Source: Sphaerisporangium perillae (GTDB taxonomy: Bacteria > Actinomycetota > Actinomycetes > Streptosporangiales > Streptosporangiaceae). From it: 64,000 nt of DNA. The translations under genes were made by a program, and so were the position numbers. The notes beneath the pieces were generated by a model. That model made no database searches. It was not told where the DNA came from and worked only from the letters and a program-made list of their open reading frames with translations. Below are positions 53,975 to 63,409 of this stretch, piece after piece. Positions within the stretch are counted from its first letter, which is position 1; each line of letters opens with the position of its first letter. The stretch lies in the NCBI RefSeq assembly GCF_023276435.1, contig NZ_JALLPO010000024.1, positions 62,001-126,000 on the forward strand, read 5' to 3'.

Positions 53975-54799
53975 TCAGTGGCCGGGCAGGACCACGTCGT
54001 GGATCTGGGCCTCGGCCGCGTAGTTCACGGGCACCTGCCGGTCGGGATGGCCGGCGGCCTGCACCCGCAGGTGGTAGGCGCCGAAGCCGAGGCCTTCGAC
54101 GGCGAACCCACCGTCGCGGCCCGAGGTGACCTGGTCGCCGGTCTCGGTCACGGTCACCGTGGCGCCGGGGACCGGGGCCAGGGTGTGGTCCAGTACCCGG
54201 CCGGCGAGCGCGGGATACTGCGGCGAGGCGGTCCGCACCTGCACACCCTGCACCGCGGCGAACTCCTCGACCTGGTCGAAGGGGTCCACCGTGATGGTCA
54301 CGGTCAGCGCGAAGGCCGGGCGGGGCGGCACGCCGAGGGCGCTCCAGAAGTGGCCCATCGCCTGCCCCTCCCTGGTCTGCGCCACGACGGCCGGCAGCGG
54401 GTACGGCTGGGGCGGGGTCTGCAACGTCCCCTGCAGGAAACGTTCGTCGATCACCGGGAACCGGCTCAGCCACACCAGGGCGAGGCCGAGCAGCCGATGT
54501 TCCTCGGCGGCCCTCATCCCGGCCGTCCGCGACGACCACGCGGTGGTGAGGTAGGTGCAGTCGACGCGCAGCGACGGCAGCCGGGCGCGGTAGCCGCTCC
54601 CGGCGCGCTCCAGCACTCGCGCCTCGTCGCGCAGCGTGCGGTTCTCGGTGACCTCGTGCAGGAACAGGTTCACGGTGGCCTGCGCCGGCTTGTAGTCCTT
54701 GTCGGGGGTGTCGAAGCTGACGTCGGCGTCGCGCAGGAATTCCGGGGCCGCCGGGTCGCGCAGGAGCGCCTTCAGGGTCGCGTCGAGGTCCTGGAACAT
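53975..54799 (-). CDS. DUF4255 tail-terminator protein (Afp16-like) with C-terminal carboxypeptidase-regulatory-like domain
   Basis: This 274-residue protein has the DUF4255 part in its first 190 residues ([55 protein letters not shown]). An added Ig-like, CarboxypepD_reg-type sandwich follows (about 198-270, [20 protein letters not shown]). DUF4255 proteins cap the distal end of the tube and fix its length. The added domain may mediate attachment of the cap. It lies between the ATPase and sheath genes. Confidence 0.87.
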   Translation of the reverse strand: MFQDLDATLKALLRDPAAPEFLRDADVSFDTPDKDYKPAQATVNLFLHEVTENRTLRDEARVLERAGSGYRARLPSLRVDCTYLTTAWSSRTAGMRAAEEHRLLGLALVWLSRFPVIDERFLQGTLQTPPQPYPLPAVVAQTREGQAMGHFWSALGVPPRPAFALTVTITVDPFDQVEEFAAVQGVQVRTASPQYPALAGRVLDHTLAPVPGATVTVTETGDQVTSGRDGGFAVEGLGFGAYHLRVQAAGHPDRQVPVNYAAEAQIHDVVLPGH

Positions 54800-54808
54800 G
54801 TGGTGTCC

Positions 54809-57061
54809 TCATCCCTCACCCGGCCCGGTGCGAAGCTCCGAGTCCAGCAGGATCTTGCCCATGTTGTGGTGCTCGCGGCGGACGGCCTCGAGCAGATGGG
54901 ACATGCCGATCGGGCGGTCCTGCGCGGCGGCGAGGAAGGCCGCGCGCAGCACGGCGTTGCCGATGTTCCCGCCGGAGAGGCGGAAGTCGCGGCCGAGCCG
55001 CCCGAAGTCGACGTCGTCCTCGCGCGGCGCGCTGTCCGGGAGGCTGACCTGCCAGATGCGCCGCCGCTGCGCCTCGTCGGGGAAGGGGAAGTCGACGACG
55101 AACTGGAGCCGGCGGGTGAAGGCGTCGTCCAGGTGCTGGCGCAGGTTCGTGGCCAGGATCGCGACGCCGTCGTGCTGCTCCATCCGCTGCAGGAGGTAGG
55201 CGGTCTCGATGTTGGCGTACCGGTCGTGGGCGTCGCGTACCTCGGAACGCTTGCCGAACAGCGCGTCGGCCTCGTCGAACAGCAGGATCGCGTCGGCGTC
55301 GGCGGCCGCGGTGAAAATGCGCTCCAGGTTCTTCTCGGTCTCGCCGATGTACTTGCTGATCACCGAGGACAGGTCGATCTTGAACAGGTCCAGGCCCAGC
55401 TCGCCGGCGACGACCTCGGCGGCCATGGTCTTGCCGGTGCCCGGCGGGCCGGCGAACAGGGCGCTGACGCCCTTTCCCCGTGCGGGCCCGCCGTCGAAGG
55501 CCCAGTCGTGCCAGACGCGCCGGCGCAGGGCAACCCGCAGGCACAGCTCGCGTAGCTGGGTCGTGGGGTCGCCGGGCAGGACGAGATCGTCCCAGGTGCG
55601 GGATGAGGTGATCCTGCGGGCCAGGGCCGCCAGTTGGTGACCGGTCTGGTCGCGCGCCGCGGCGAACAGGTCCCCGCGCGCCGGTCCGCTTGGTGATGCG
55701 GGCCCGCAGGCGGACGCCGCGCCCGCGGCCGCGACGGCGTGGGCGATCTGGCCAGGCCCGAAGCGGAAGCGGCCCGCGAGCGCCTCGGCCAGGTCGCCGG
55801 GGGCGGCGACGCCGGCCTCGGCCAGGCAGGCCGCCCATACCTGGCGCCGGACCTCGTGCCCCGGGCGGGCGAACGGCACCGTGACGACGCCGAGCGGCGG
55901 CCCGCCGAGCGGCAGCCAGGGCCGGTCGCCGGCCATGATCACGATGCCGGGGTGGCGGGCCAGCCGCTCGGCGAGCGCCCGGCGGGCGTGGGCCGGCCCA
56001 TGGGCCGCGACCCCGGCGTCCTCGGTGTCGCTCGGGCGCAAGGCGTCCGCGGCGTCGAGGTAGAGCAGCGCACCGTGCAGCTGGGCTTCGCGGAAGGCGC
56101 GGAACAGCACCTCCTCCGTCTCCTCGCCGGTGGTGGGCGGGCCGGCCAGGCCGAGCGTCAGCAACGGTGCCCGCAGCTCCCCCGCCAGGGCTTCGGCGGT
56201 GGTCCGGCGGCCCGACCCCGGCGGCCCCTGGAAGTACAGCCGCAGCGGACGGTGCTCCCGCGCGGCCCGCGCCGTGGCCAGCAGCGGCTCACGCGCGGAG
56301 GCCGGCAGGGGGACGGCGGGCCAGCGGCCGGGCGGGGGAGCGGTGAGGCGGCAGCGGGCGGCGAGCCTGCGGTCGAGGCCGCCCTGGAGGAGCAGGACGT
56401 CGACGATCTGCTCGTCGAGGGCGATGAAGTGCGCGAGCAGCGGCGGCCGGACCGGCCGCTCGTCCGGCACGAGCGTGACCACGTGCTCGCCGACCAGCGG
56501 TGCGTCGGCACGGAACATCGAGCGGGCGGCGAGCTTGCCGGCCACGGTCGTGGTGACCAGGTCCAGGGCGAGGTTGACGGTGGGACGCCGGCGGTTGACG
56601 TCGTCCTGCAGGTAGCCGTACAGCCGTTCGTACCGCGGATCCACCTCGGGCGCGAGGGCGACCAGGACGACGTCGAGTTCCTGGTCGGTGAGGCCGTAGG
56701 TGTCGCGCAGCCAGCTCCAGCCGGCGTGGTCGCCGGTCACCTCGTCCCAGCCCGGCCGCACCGGCTCGGCCGTGCCGCGCGCGGCCGTTCCGGCCAGCAG
56801 CGGGGCGCCGGGCTCGCCGTGGAGCGAGGTGGCGGCCTGCTCGGCGGTGACGTACAGCCCCCGGAAGGCGTCGGCGGCGGCCCCGGCGCCGAACCGCTCG
56901 CGGGCCTGGGCCGTGGCGCGGGTGAGAAGCACGTCGAGCCGCGTGAAGGGGAGCTCGATGGCATTCACGTGCTCGGCCGGGAAAATCGCGTCGTCCACCG
57001 TGGAAGGAAATAAAGGTACGCCAATAGACACATCTGCCCCCGAGGACGAACCGATGAACAC
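54809..57061 (-). CDS. AAA+ ATPase of the eCIS (Afp15-like) with a degenerate first NTPase module
   Basis: This 750-residue protein begins, after a short tail, with the helical region [15 protein letters not shown] to [29 protein letters not shown], typical of eCIS ATPases. The C-terminal AAA+ module is intact: Walker A GPPGTGKT (538-545), Walker B LLFDEAD (593-599) and sensor LATN. An earlier module (about 271-440) has GPPGSGRRT in place of Walker A and LLYLDAADA, so it is probably inactive. It is the first gene of the operon, about 36 bases after a predicted transcription start. The GTG 57061 start is uncertain; GTG 57031 is possible. Confidence 0.88.
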   Translation of the reverse strand: MFIGSSSGADVSIGVPLFPSTVDDAIFPAEHVNAIELPFTRLDVLLTRATAQARERFGAGAAADAFRGLYVTAEQAATSLHGEPGAPLLAGTAARGTAEPVRPGWDEVTGDHAGWSWLRDTYGLTDQELDVVLVALAPEVDPRYERLYGYLQDDVNRRRPTVNLALDLVTTTVAGKLAARSMFRADAPLVGEHVVTLVPDERPVRPPLLAHFIALDEQIVDVLLLQGGLDRRLAARCRLTAPPPGRWPAVPLPASAREPLLATARAAREHRPLRLYFQGPPGSGRRTTAEALAGELRAPLLTLGLAGPPTTGEETEEVLFRAFREAQLHGALLYLDAADALRPSDTEDAGVAAHGPAHARRALAERLARHPGIVIMAGDRPWLPLGGPPLGVVTVPFARPGHEVRRQVWAACLAEAGVAAPGDLAEALAGRFRFGPGQIAHAVAAAGAASACGPASPSGPARGDLFAAARDQTGHQLAALARRITSSRTWDDLVLPGDPTTQLRELCLRVALRRRVWHDWAFDGGPARGKGVSALFAGPPGTGKTMAAEVVAGELGLDLFKIDLSSVISKYIGETEKNLERIFTAAADADAILLFDEADALFGKRSEVRDAHDRYANIETAYLLQRMEQHDGVAILATNLRQHLDDAFTRRLQFVVDFPFPDEAQRRRIWQVSLPDSAPREDDVDFGRLGRDFRLSGGNIGNAVLRAAFLAAAQDRPIGMSHLLEAVRREHHNMGKILLDSELRTGPGEG

Positions 57062-57103
57062 TCCCGGCCCGATCGATGCGACGACTCATCCCCCCGGCTT
57101 GGA

Positions 57104-57133
57104 ACGTTACGAATCACGTGATGGCATTGTCAA
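57104..57133 (-). promoter_or_regulatory. promoter of the eCIS operon
   Basis: On the minus strand TTGACA (57133-57128) and TAACGT (57109-57104) are separated by 18 bases, close to the housekeeping consensus. Transcription would start near 57097, about 36 bases before the ATPase start. No other good promoter was noticed within the following 23 kb of tightly packed minus-strand genes. Confidence 0.55.
57113..57122. promoter_or_regulatory. palindrome ATCACGTGAT inside the eCIS promoter spacer
   Basis: A perfect 10-base palindrome lies between the -35 and -10 boxes of the eCIS promoter. A dimeric regulator bound there would cover both boxes. No regulator is assigned; the nearest candidate gene, an XRE-DUF5753 protein at 57.8-58.5 kb, is broken. 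Confidence 0.4.
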
Positions 57134-57628
57134 TAGTTCGAGCGACTTCAACGGTGTTGATCAGAAACGCGGTCTTCCTCGCCTTGGTGCCCTTGGTCGT
57201 AGGTGTCCCCGAGCTCGGCCGATCCGTCACGCCGGGCTACTTCGCTGCTGCCGTGGAATTGCTGGTTTGCGGCAATTGACCGCAAATGAGGGGCTATGAC
57301 GGCCGTTCGACCGGCTTTTCACGGTTGTCACCGTGTGCCGCCTCGTACGGGCAGGGCGGCACCGGGAGCCGGCCGGCCCGGCCAGACGTCGGCCACGGCG
57401 TCTTCGTCGCTCCGCCCGTATGACGCCCCGCCCGTGTGACGTCCCGCCGGTGTGTCGCCTGTCGAGGGCGTCGGCGCCTTCGCCGGCACCGTCGTCCCCG
57501 GCGCCCCTGCGATCCCCGTCCCCACCGCCCGCCCACGGCCCCGGACCCGCCCGTGAAGGACCCCGAGAACCCCACGGCGCATCGCACCGGCCTCAGTGGA
57601 TCACACCTTGAATCAAACCCGCAGACGG
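57134..57628. other. non-coding stretch between the eCIS promoter and the DUF397 remnant
   Basis: About 495 bases without a gene I can support. Short open frames here are Arg/Pro-rich or hydrophobic by composition only and lack ribosome binding sites. Confidence 0.5.
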
Positions 57629-57830
57629 TCAGATCAAGGGGTCGAACTCGCCGGTCTTGACGCAGCCGATGAAGGTCTGCCAGGTGGGGCGAGGAGGAGC
57701 TTAGGGCCGTGGGGATTCTTGCTGTCCCGGACCGCTACCACCCGGGGACGTTGGCGGCCACCTCGACACACTGCCCGCCGTTGCCACCGGAATGCGATGA
57801 CTTCCGCCATGCAGCGGTGCTCAGATCCAT
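57629..57830 (-). pseudogene. DUF397 gene broken by two frameshifts
   Basis: From ATG 57830 the frame reads DLSTAAWRKSSHSGGNGGQC and VEVAANVPGW before a TAG. After a one-base shift VAVRDSKNPHGPK continues, and after a second shift TWQTFIGCVKTGEFDPLI follows to a stop at 57631-57629. Together this is a complete DUF397 protein. Both lesions are single-base losses and the rest is well preserved, so inactivation is recent, or sequencing errors must be excluded. It follows the broken XRE gene with overlapping ends. Confidence 0.75.
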
Positions 57831-58485
57831 TCCCGCTTCACTTCCTCGATCATTTTGAGGGATACATGCTCAGGATAGGCCCATAGTCGTATGGCTTCAT
57901 ATCGGTTTCGTATCGAGGTCACGAGCCCAGGTTCACTCGTGATCTGACCTTCGGCTGAGGAATCCACATGAACGGTGTCGGGTTCTGCGTTCGGTAGCTT
58001 GGCAATCATGAAAGCGCCGAGCAGGCCTGGAAGGCATTCCGGGTCGACGATTTGGATGGAGATGGTGGGCCTGTCGGCGAGTTCTACATCAGGGGCTCCC
58101 GGCTGAAGATACGCCGTGCGTAGGACTCGGTTCGCAGGAGGCCGGGGACAAAGAGGGGATCCCAGGAGTGGAGGACGAGCGCCGTGGGTTCTATTTCTTC
58201 GACCCAGCTTCTGAACCATATAGGTCCTCCGGGGGCGATGATGCGTTCGCGCAGTCCGGTGAAGTATGTACTGCCGCCCGATCCGAAGAGGCGGTCGAGG
58301 CGTTCGGCGTCGGACTTCGATGGCGTGCGGGTGGCGGCTTCCAGGCGGCTGACCTGGGTCTGGGTGCAGCCGAGGCGGGAGGCCACGGCGGCCTGGGACA
58401 GTCGCGCGGCCTCGCGCAGGCGGCGCATCTCGGCGCCGAAGCGCATGCGGGGGGAGTCGGGACCGGGAAAGGGTTCGACGCTCAT
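57821..58485 (-). pseudogene. XRE-DUF5753 regulator with internal deletion and frameshift
   Basis: ATG 58485 behind GGGAGGAAC opens a normal XRE domain (RMRFGAEMRRLREAARLSQA, CTQTQVSRLEA) and the start of DUF5753 (DPLFVPGLLRTESYARRIF). It stops at about 58084. The C-terminal end of DUF5753 (LADRPTISIQIVDPE to LKMIEEVKREWI) continues in another frame to 57821. The roughly 90-residue middle of DUF5753 is missing, so this is a deletion, not only a slip. The pair with the DUF397 remnant mirrors the intact pair at 3.5-4.7 kb. Confidence 0.7.
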
Positions 58486-58813
58486 CGCGTTCCTCCCGAA
58501 ATGGAGAAAAACGGACCTTTCAGCTCGAGATGCGATACCGGACGCTGGTTTCGATAAACTGTTGTCCGTCATTAGCGGTCATCCAATGGGATGCCGATCG
58601 GGTCATGGATTCATCGCTCACGGGGGCAATCTAAGCACAGCTCTTGTTCATTCGGCAGGACGGAAAAAGAAAAGCGATCCGGTATTCCACGAGGCAGGGA
58701 CGGGGCGGGTGCCGCATGATCGAAAGGGCCGTCTTCGGTACGTGCTGACGCGGCTGCCCTGGCGGATCGCGGACGCGGCGCGCTTTGCGGGAGTCCCCGG
58801 CGTCGTCGGCCCG
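58486..58813. other. gap without recognised gene
   Basis: This 328-base stretch lies between the XRE remnant and the acyl-CoA dehydrogenase stop. It is noticeably less GC-rich near 58500-58690 than the surrounding genes. No coding frame, hairpin or promoter could be supported. Confidence 0.4.
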
Positions 58814-60010
58814 TCACTCGGGCAGGCGGTACTCCTCGAGGAGGCGGCGGCCGATGATCATTTTCTGGATCTCGGAGGTGCCCTCGCCGATGAGCAGCAT
58901 CGGGGCCTCGCGGTACAGGCGTTCGATCTCGAACTCCTTGGAGTACCCGTACCCGCCGTGGATCCGGAAGGCGTCCTCGACGACCTCCTTGCAGTACTCC
59001 GCGGCGAGGTACTTGGCCATGCCGGCCTCCAGGTCGTTGCGCTCGCCCGCGTCCTTCTTGCGGGCGGCCATCACCATCATCTGGTGCGCGGCCTCGACCT
59101 TGGTGGCCATCTCGGCCAGTTTGAACTGGATGGCCTGGTGCTCGTGGAGCGCCTTGCCGAAGGTCTCGCGCTGCTGGGCGTACCGGATGCCGAGCTCGAA
59201 CGCGCGCTGGGCCACCCCGCAGCCCCGCGCCGCCACGTTGACCCGGCCCACCTCGACGCCGTCCATCATCTGGTAGAAGCCCTGGCCCGGCACGCCGCCG
59301 AGCACCCGTCCGGCGGGGACGCGGACGCCGTCGAGCACCATCTCGGTGGTGTCGACGCCCTTGTACCCCATCTTGTCGATCTTCCCGGGGATGGTGAGGC
59401 CAGGACGGGTCTCGCCGAAGCCCGGCTCCTTCTCGACCAGGAACGTCGTCATGTTCCGGTACACCGAACCGGCGCCCTCGTCGGTCTTGGCGAGCACCGC
59501 CACCAGGTTGGCCGACCCGCCGTTGGTCAGCCACATCTTCTGGCCGTCGATGACGTACTCCTCACCGGAGCGGACGGCCTTCGTGCGGATGGCCGAGACG
59601 TCGGACCCGCAGTGCGGCTCGGACATCGAGAAGGCGCCGCGGATCCGCCCCTCGGCCATCTCCGGCAGGAAGTGCTCCTTCTGCTCCGGCGTACCGTGCT
59701 GCTCGATCATGTAGGCGACGATGAAGTGGGTGTTGACGATCCCCGAGACGCTCATCCAGCCGCGGGACAGCTCCTCCACCACCAGCGCGTAGGTGAGCAG
59801 CGACTCGCCGAGCCCGCCGTACTCCTCGGGGATCATGAGCCCGAACAGGCCCATCTCCTTCATCCGCTCGACGATCTCCGAGGGGTACTCGTCCCGGTGC
59901 TCGAGTTCGGTCGCGACCGGGATGACGTCCCTGTCGACGAAGGCCCGCACCGTGGCCAGGATCTCCCGCTGCACGTCGCTCAGGCCGTCGGTCTGCGCAA
60001 GCCGACCCAT
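58814..60010 (-). CDS. acyl-CoA dehydrogenase
   Basis: The 398-residue flavoenzyme starts at ATG 60010 behind GGAGGAGGA. Family signatures are GAFSMSEPHCGSDVS (FAD/substrate site), MWLTNGGSANL, the RETFGKALHEHQAIQF region and the late YREAPMLLIGEGTSEIQ, whose Glu sits at the catalytic-base position of short-chain enzymes. It introduces a double bond next to a CoA thioester and passes electrons to electron-transfer flavoprotein. Encoded with a class III CoA-transferase upstream, it probably belongs to a dedicated acid-degradation route, whose substrate is not evident. Confidence 0.92.
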   Translation of the reverse strand: MGRLAQTDGLSDVQREILATVRAFVDRDVIPVATELEHRDEYPSEIVERMKEMGLFGLMIPEEYGGLGESLLTYALVVEELSRGWMSVSGIVNTHFIVAYMIEQHGTPEQKEHFLPEMAEGRIRGAFSMSEPHCGSDVSAIRTKAVRSGEEYVIDGQKMWLTNGGSANLVAVLAKTDEGAGSVYRNMTTFLVEKEPGFGETRPGLTIPGKIDKMGYKGVDTTEMVLDGVRVPAGRVLGGVPGQGFYQMMDGVEVGRVNVAARGCGVAQRAFELGIRYAQQRETFGKALHEHQAIQFKLAEMATKVEAAHQMMVMAARKKDAGERNDLEAGMAKYLAAEYCKEVVEDAFRIHGGYGYSKEFEIERLYREAPMLLIGEGTSEIQKMIIGRRLLEEYRLPE

Positions 60011-60055
60011 TTCAGTCCTCCTCCTGCTCAGGTGGGCCGATCTCCACGGCGGGGA

Positions 60056-61300
60056 TCACCCGATCACGCCCCGGTCCCGCAGCGCGGCGAGGTCCGCGGG
60101 GGAGTGGCCGAGCGCCTCGCCGAGCACCTCGCCGGTGTGCTGACCCACCGCCGGCGCGGGACGGGCCCCGCATCGCTCGCCGTGCATCACCAGCGGCGAG
60201 CCGGCCGCGATGTGCGGGCCCACGCCGGGCTGGTCCAGCATGGCCAGCACGGGATTGCCGGCCAGCAGCGCGGCCGGGTCGGCGACGAGATCGCCGAACG
60301 TGCGGTACCGCGCGTACAGCAGGCGCCGGGACGACAGGGCGGCGTCGACCTCCTGGAAGGTGTGCCGGGCGAACCACGCTTCGAGCAGGCCGCTGATGAC
60401 GGCGCGGTGGGTGTACCGGTCGCCCTCGCGGGTGAAGTCGGCCCCGAGCGCCCGCTCGACCGCCTCCATCGCCGCGCCGAGGCCGGTCAGGGCGAGCAGG
60501 TCCGTCCAGTGCCGCCGGGTGAGCACGACCAGCATCACGCGATGGCCGTCACCGGTCGGGAAGTCGCGGCCGTAGCTGCCGTAGACGTGGTTCCCGTCCT
60601 GGTGGCGCTCCCCGCCAAGCTGAGCCTCGGCGAGGTAGCCGAGATTGCCGGCCATGGCCATCGCCACGTCCTGGAGGGCCACGCTCACGTACTGCCCCTC
60701 CCCGGTGAGCAGGCGGCGGCGCTCGGCGGCCAGCAGGCCGAGGGCCAGATAGAGGCCGGCGGCGATGTCCCAGGCGGGGAGCACGTGGTTGACCGGCCCC
60801 GCGCCGGCCGGTCCGGTGACCGAGGGGAGGCCGGTCTCCGCGTTCACGGTGTAGTCGACGGCCGTCCCCCCGTCGGCCTTCCCCGTGAGCTCGACGTGGA
60901 TGAGGTCGGGGCGGCGCGCGCTGAGGGCCTCGTAGGACAGGCCGGGGAACCGGGCGTTGCTGACGACGATGCCTCCACGCGGGCCGCCCCCGGTCACGAG
61001 ATCGGCGATGACGGAACGGCCGGCGTCGGAGCGGAAGTCGACCTCGACGGCGCGCTTGCCCTTGTTCAGGCCGGTCCAGTAGAGGCTGGTCCCGGACTCG
61101 CTCAGCGGCCACCGGGAGCGGTCCACCTGGCCGCCGATCGGCTCCACGCGGATGACGTCGGCGCCGAGCTGGGACAGCGCCATCCCGCACAGCGGCGTGG
61201 CGACGTAGCCGGACAGCTCGACGATCCGCATTCCCCGCAGCGGGGCGCCGGCGGGCACGGCCGGGGCGGCCGGCCTGCTCTCCTCGGCCGCGCCAGTCAC
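60056..61300 (-). CDS. class III (CaiB/BaiF-type) CoA-transferase
   Basis: The 414-residue protein opens [20 protein letters not shown], then [30 protein letters not shown] and the [17 protein letters not shown] region holding the catalytic Asp of formyl-CoA-transferase-type enzymes. The usual C-terminal [11 protein letters not shown] is present. It would move CoA between organic acids, feeding the downstream acyl-CoA dehydrogenase 45 bases away. GTG 61300 overlaps the stop of an SDR remnant (GTGA). Confidence 0.9.
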   Translation of the reverse strand: MTGAAEESRPAAPAVPAGAPLRGMRIVELSGYVATPLCGMALSQLGADVIRVEPIGGQVDRSRWPLSESGTSLYWTGLNKGKRAVEVDFRSDAGRSVIADLVTGGGPRGGIVVSNARFPGLSYEALSARRPDLIHVELTGKADGGTAVDYTVNAETGLPSVTGPAGAGPVNHVLPAWDIAAGLYLALGLLAAERRRLLTGEGQYVSVALQDVAMAMAGNLGYLAEAQLGGERHQDGNHVYGSYGRDFPTGDGHRVMLVVLTRRHWTDLLALTGLGAAMEAVERALGADFTREGDRYTHRAVISGLLEAWFARHTFQEVDAALSSRRLLYARYRTFGDLVADPAALLAGNPVLAMLDQPGVGPHIAAGSPLVMHGERCGARPAPAVGQHTGEVLGEALGHSPADLAALRDRGVIG

Positions 61301-61713
61301 ATCAACCGCCCGCCGGTGACCTCGTGCACCGTGCCCGTCATGTAGCTGGACAGGAACAGCACGACGCTCGCGACCTCGGACGGCTCGCCCGCCCGGCCCA
61401 TCGGGATCTCCGCCATCTTCTGGTCCCAGGCGTGCCGCGGCATGGCCTCGGTCATCGCGGTGCGGATGAGTCCCGGCTGGACGGCGTTGACCCGCACGCC
61501 CAGGTGGGCCAGCTCCTTGGCAGCGGCCTTGGTGAGGCCCACGATGCCGGCCTTGGCCGCCGAGTAGTTCGTCTGGCCGACCATGCCGACCTTGCCCGAC
61601 AGCGAGGACATGTTGACGATCGACCCCCGGCCGGCCTCCCTCATCACGAACCGGTGCACCGGCGCCCGGATGCTTTCGAACTCGTCGGCGCCTACGGCTC
61701 CTCGCCCAGTCAT
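61297..61713 (-). pseudogene. short-chain dehydrogenase lacking its N-terminal half
   Basis: The 138-residue frame contains the SDR catalytic part: [12 protein letters not shown] (Ser), [13 protein letters not shown] (YxxxK), [17 protein letters not shown] and the C-terminal VTGGRLM. The first 18 residues do not look like an SDR, and the cofactor-binding TGxxxGxG half (about 110 residues) is absent. It cannot bind NAD(P) in the usual way and is probably a deletion remnant. It still overlaps the CoA-transferase start by four bases, so it was once part of that operon. Confidence 0.7.
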
Positions 61714-61768
61714 GTGTATAAGCTACTTAAGACCGTGAGGAGCCCTGGCACGTGGTCCCGGCGCGCGG

Positions 61769-63181
61769 TCACAGGCCGTAGGCCTCCAGCAGGCGCAGCC
61801 AGACCTCGCTGACCGTCGGGAACGACGGGACCGCGTGCCAGAGCCGCTCCAGCGGCACCTCGGCCGTGACCGCGATGGTCGCGGAGTGCAGCAGCTCGGC
61901 CGTGTCCGGCCCGGCGAAGGTGACCCCGAGCAGCACCTGGCGCTCGGTGTCGACCACGGCCTTGGCCCGGCCCCGGTAGCCGTCGCCAAGCAGGTAGGCG
62001 CCGGTCACGTTGCCGAGGTCGTACTCCACCGTGCGCACGGGGAATCCCTCGGCCCGGGCGAGGGCCTCGGTCCGGCCGACCGCGCAGATCTGCGGGTCGG
62101 TGAAGACCACCTGCGGAGCGCCGTACCCGTCGCCGATGTCGCGCAGCCCAGGCAGGTCGTCGGGTTCGCCCTTGGCGCGGGCGGCGATGACGTCGCCGCA
62201 GAGGCGCGCCTGGTACTTGCCCATGTGGGTGAGCAGGTTGCGGCCGTTGACGTCGCCCACGGCGTACAGCCAGCCTCCCGCGACACCGGTGGCCCGCATG
62301 CTGTCGTCCACCTCGACCGGACGGTCGCCGGCCAGCCCGACCGATTGCAGGCCCACGCCGGCGAGGGCGGCGCGGCGGCCGGTGGCCACCAGCAGTTCGT
62401 CGGCCTCCACCGGGGGGCCGGAGGCGAGGTGCACGGTGACCGGGCCGCCCGGCACCGGACGCTCCACCCGGGTCACGCTCGCGCCCATGCGCACCTCGAT
62501 GCCCACGTTGGCGAACTCCTCGGCCACGAGCCGCCCGGCGAAGGGCTCCATCCTCCCCAGCAGCCGGTCGCCGCGCACCAGCACCGTGGTCTCGGCCGCG
62601 CCGAGCCCGTGCATGGCCTGGGCCATCTCGCAGGCCACCACGCCGCCGCCGATGACGGTCAGCCGCCCGGGTATGGCCTTGGCGGCGGTCACCTCGTGGC
62701 TGGTCCACGGCCGGGCCTCGGCCATGCCCGGGACCGGCGGGACGGCCGCGACGCTGCCGGTGGCGAGCACGACCGCGTGCCGGGCGGTCAGCGACCGGGA
62801 CGTGCCGCCGGGCTCCTGCACCCGGACCCGCCTCGGACCGTCCAGGCTTCCCCGCCCGCGCACGAACGTCGCCGGCACCCCCTCGAGCCACGCCACCTGC
62901 CCGGCGTCGTCGTAGTGCGAGACGGTCTCGTCGCGGCGGGCCAGCACGGCGGCGGCGTCGATCGGCCCGATCGAAAGGCCCGGGACCCGGCGGACCTCGG
63001 CGGCCAGGTCCACCGGCCGCAGCAGCGCCTTGCTCGGCACGCACGCCCAGTAGGCGCACTCACCGCCGACCAGGTTCTCCTCCACGACCGCGGCACTGAG
63101 GCCGCCTCGTACGGCCCTGGCCGCGACGTTCTCACCGGCCGGGCCGGCGCCGATGACGATCACGTCGAACTCGTCCGGCAT
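61769..63181 (-). CDS. FAD-dependent pyridine nucleotide-disulfide oxidoreductase (lipoamide dehydrogenase-like), catalytic His replaced
   Basis: The 470-residue protein starts at ATG 63181 behind AGGAGGTAG. Marks are FAD motif VIVIGAGPAGENVA, redox disulfide C42/C47 (ECAYWACVPSK), second Rossmann LTVIGGGVVACEMA and LYAVGDVNGRNLL. The C-terminal dimer segment reads AVPSFPTVSE, so the His of the HPTxxE motif in lipoamide dehydrogenase is Phe454. This places it in the quinone/NADPH-type side branch of uncertain substrate rather than true lipoamide dehydrogenase. No 2-oxoacid dehydrogenase genes are nearby, which supports this. Confidence 0.88.
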   Translation of the reverse strand: MPDEFDVIVIGAGPAGENVAARAVRGGLSAAVVEENLVGGECAYWACVPSKALLRPVDLAAEVRRVPGLSIGPIDAAAVLARRDETVSHYDDAGQVAWLEGVPATFVRGRGSLDGPRRVRVQEPGGTSRSLTARHAVVLATGSVAAVPPVPGMAEARPWTSHEVTAAKAIPGRLTVIGGGVVACEMAQAMHGLGAAETTVLVRGDRLLGRMEPFAGRLVAEEFANVGIEVRMGASVTRVERPVPGGPVTVHLASGPPVEADELLVATGRRAALAGVGLQSVGLAGDRPVEVDDSMRATGVAGGWLYAVGDVNGRNLLTHMGKYQARLCGDVIAARAKGEPDDLPGLRDIGDGYGAPQVVFTDPQICAVGRTEALARAEGFPVRTVEYDLGNVTGAYLLGDGYRGRAKAVVDTERQVLLGVTFAGPDTAELLHSATIAVTAEVPLERLWHAVPSFPTVSEVWLRLLEAYGL

Positions 63182-63409
63182 GACTACCTCCTGGGAACTG
63201 AGCGTCTTCTCCACGGCCCCCGCGACCGCGGGTCGGCGGCGGCGGTCACCCGGCGGCGAGGGAACAGGCCTTCCCTTGATCGCGCCACCGATCGGGGCTG
63301 ATCATCCCACAGGGCCCGCCACGGGGCCCTGCACGGAACGGTCAAGTCCGGTCGGCGGCGCGAGCCGTTCGCTGAACGCCGGGGCGATCGCCACGGCGGC
63401 ACGGGCCGG

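Noticed and set aside
57076-57279. 67-codon plus frame with a hydrophobic stretch upstream of the eCIS operon
   Set aside because: It overlaps the predicted eCIS promoter, has no ribosome binding site and matches nothing recognisable.
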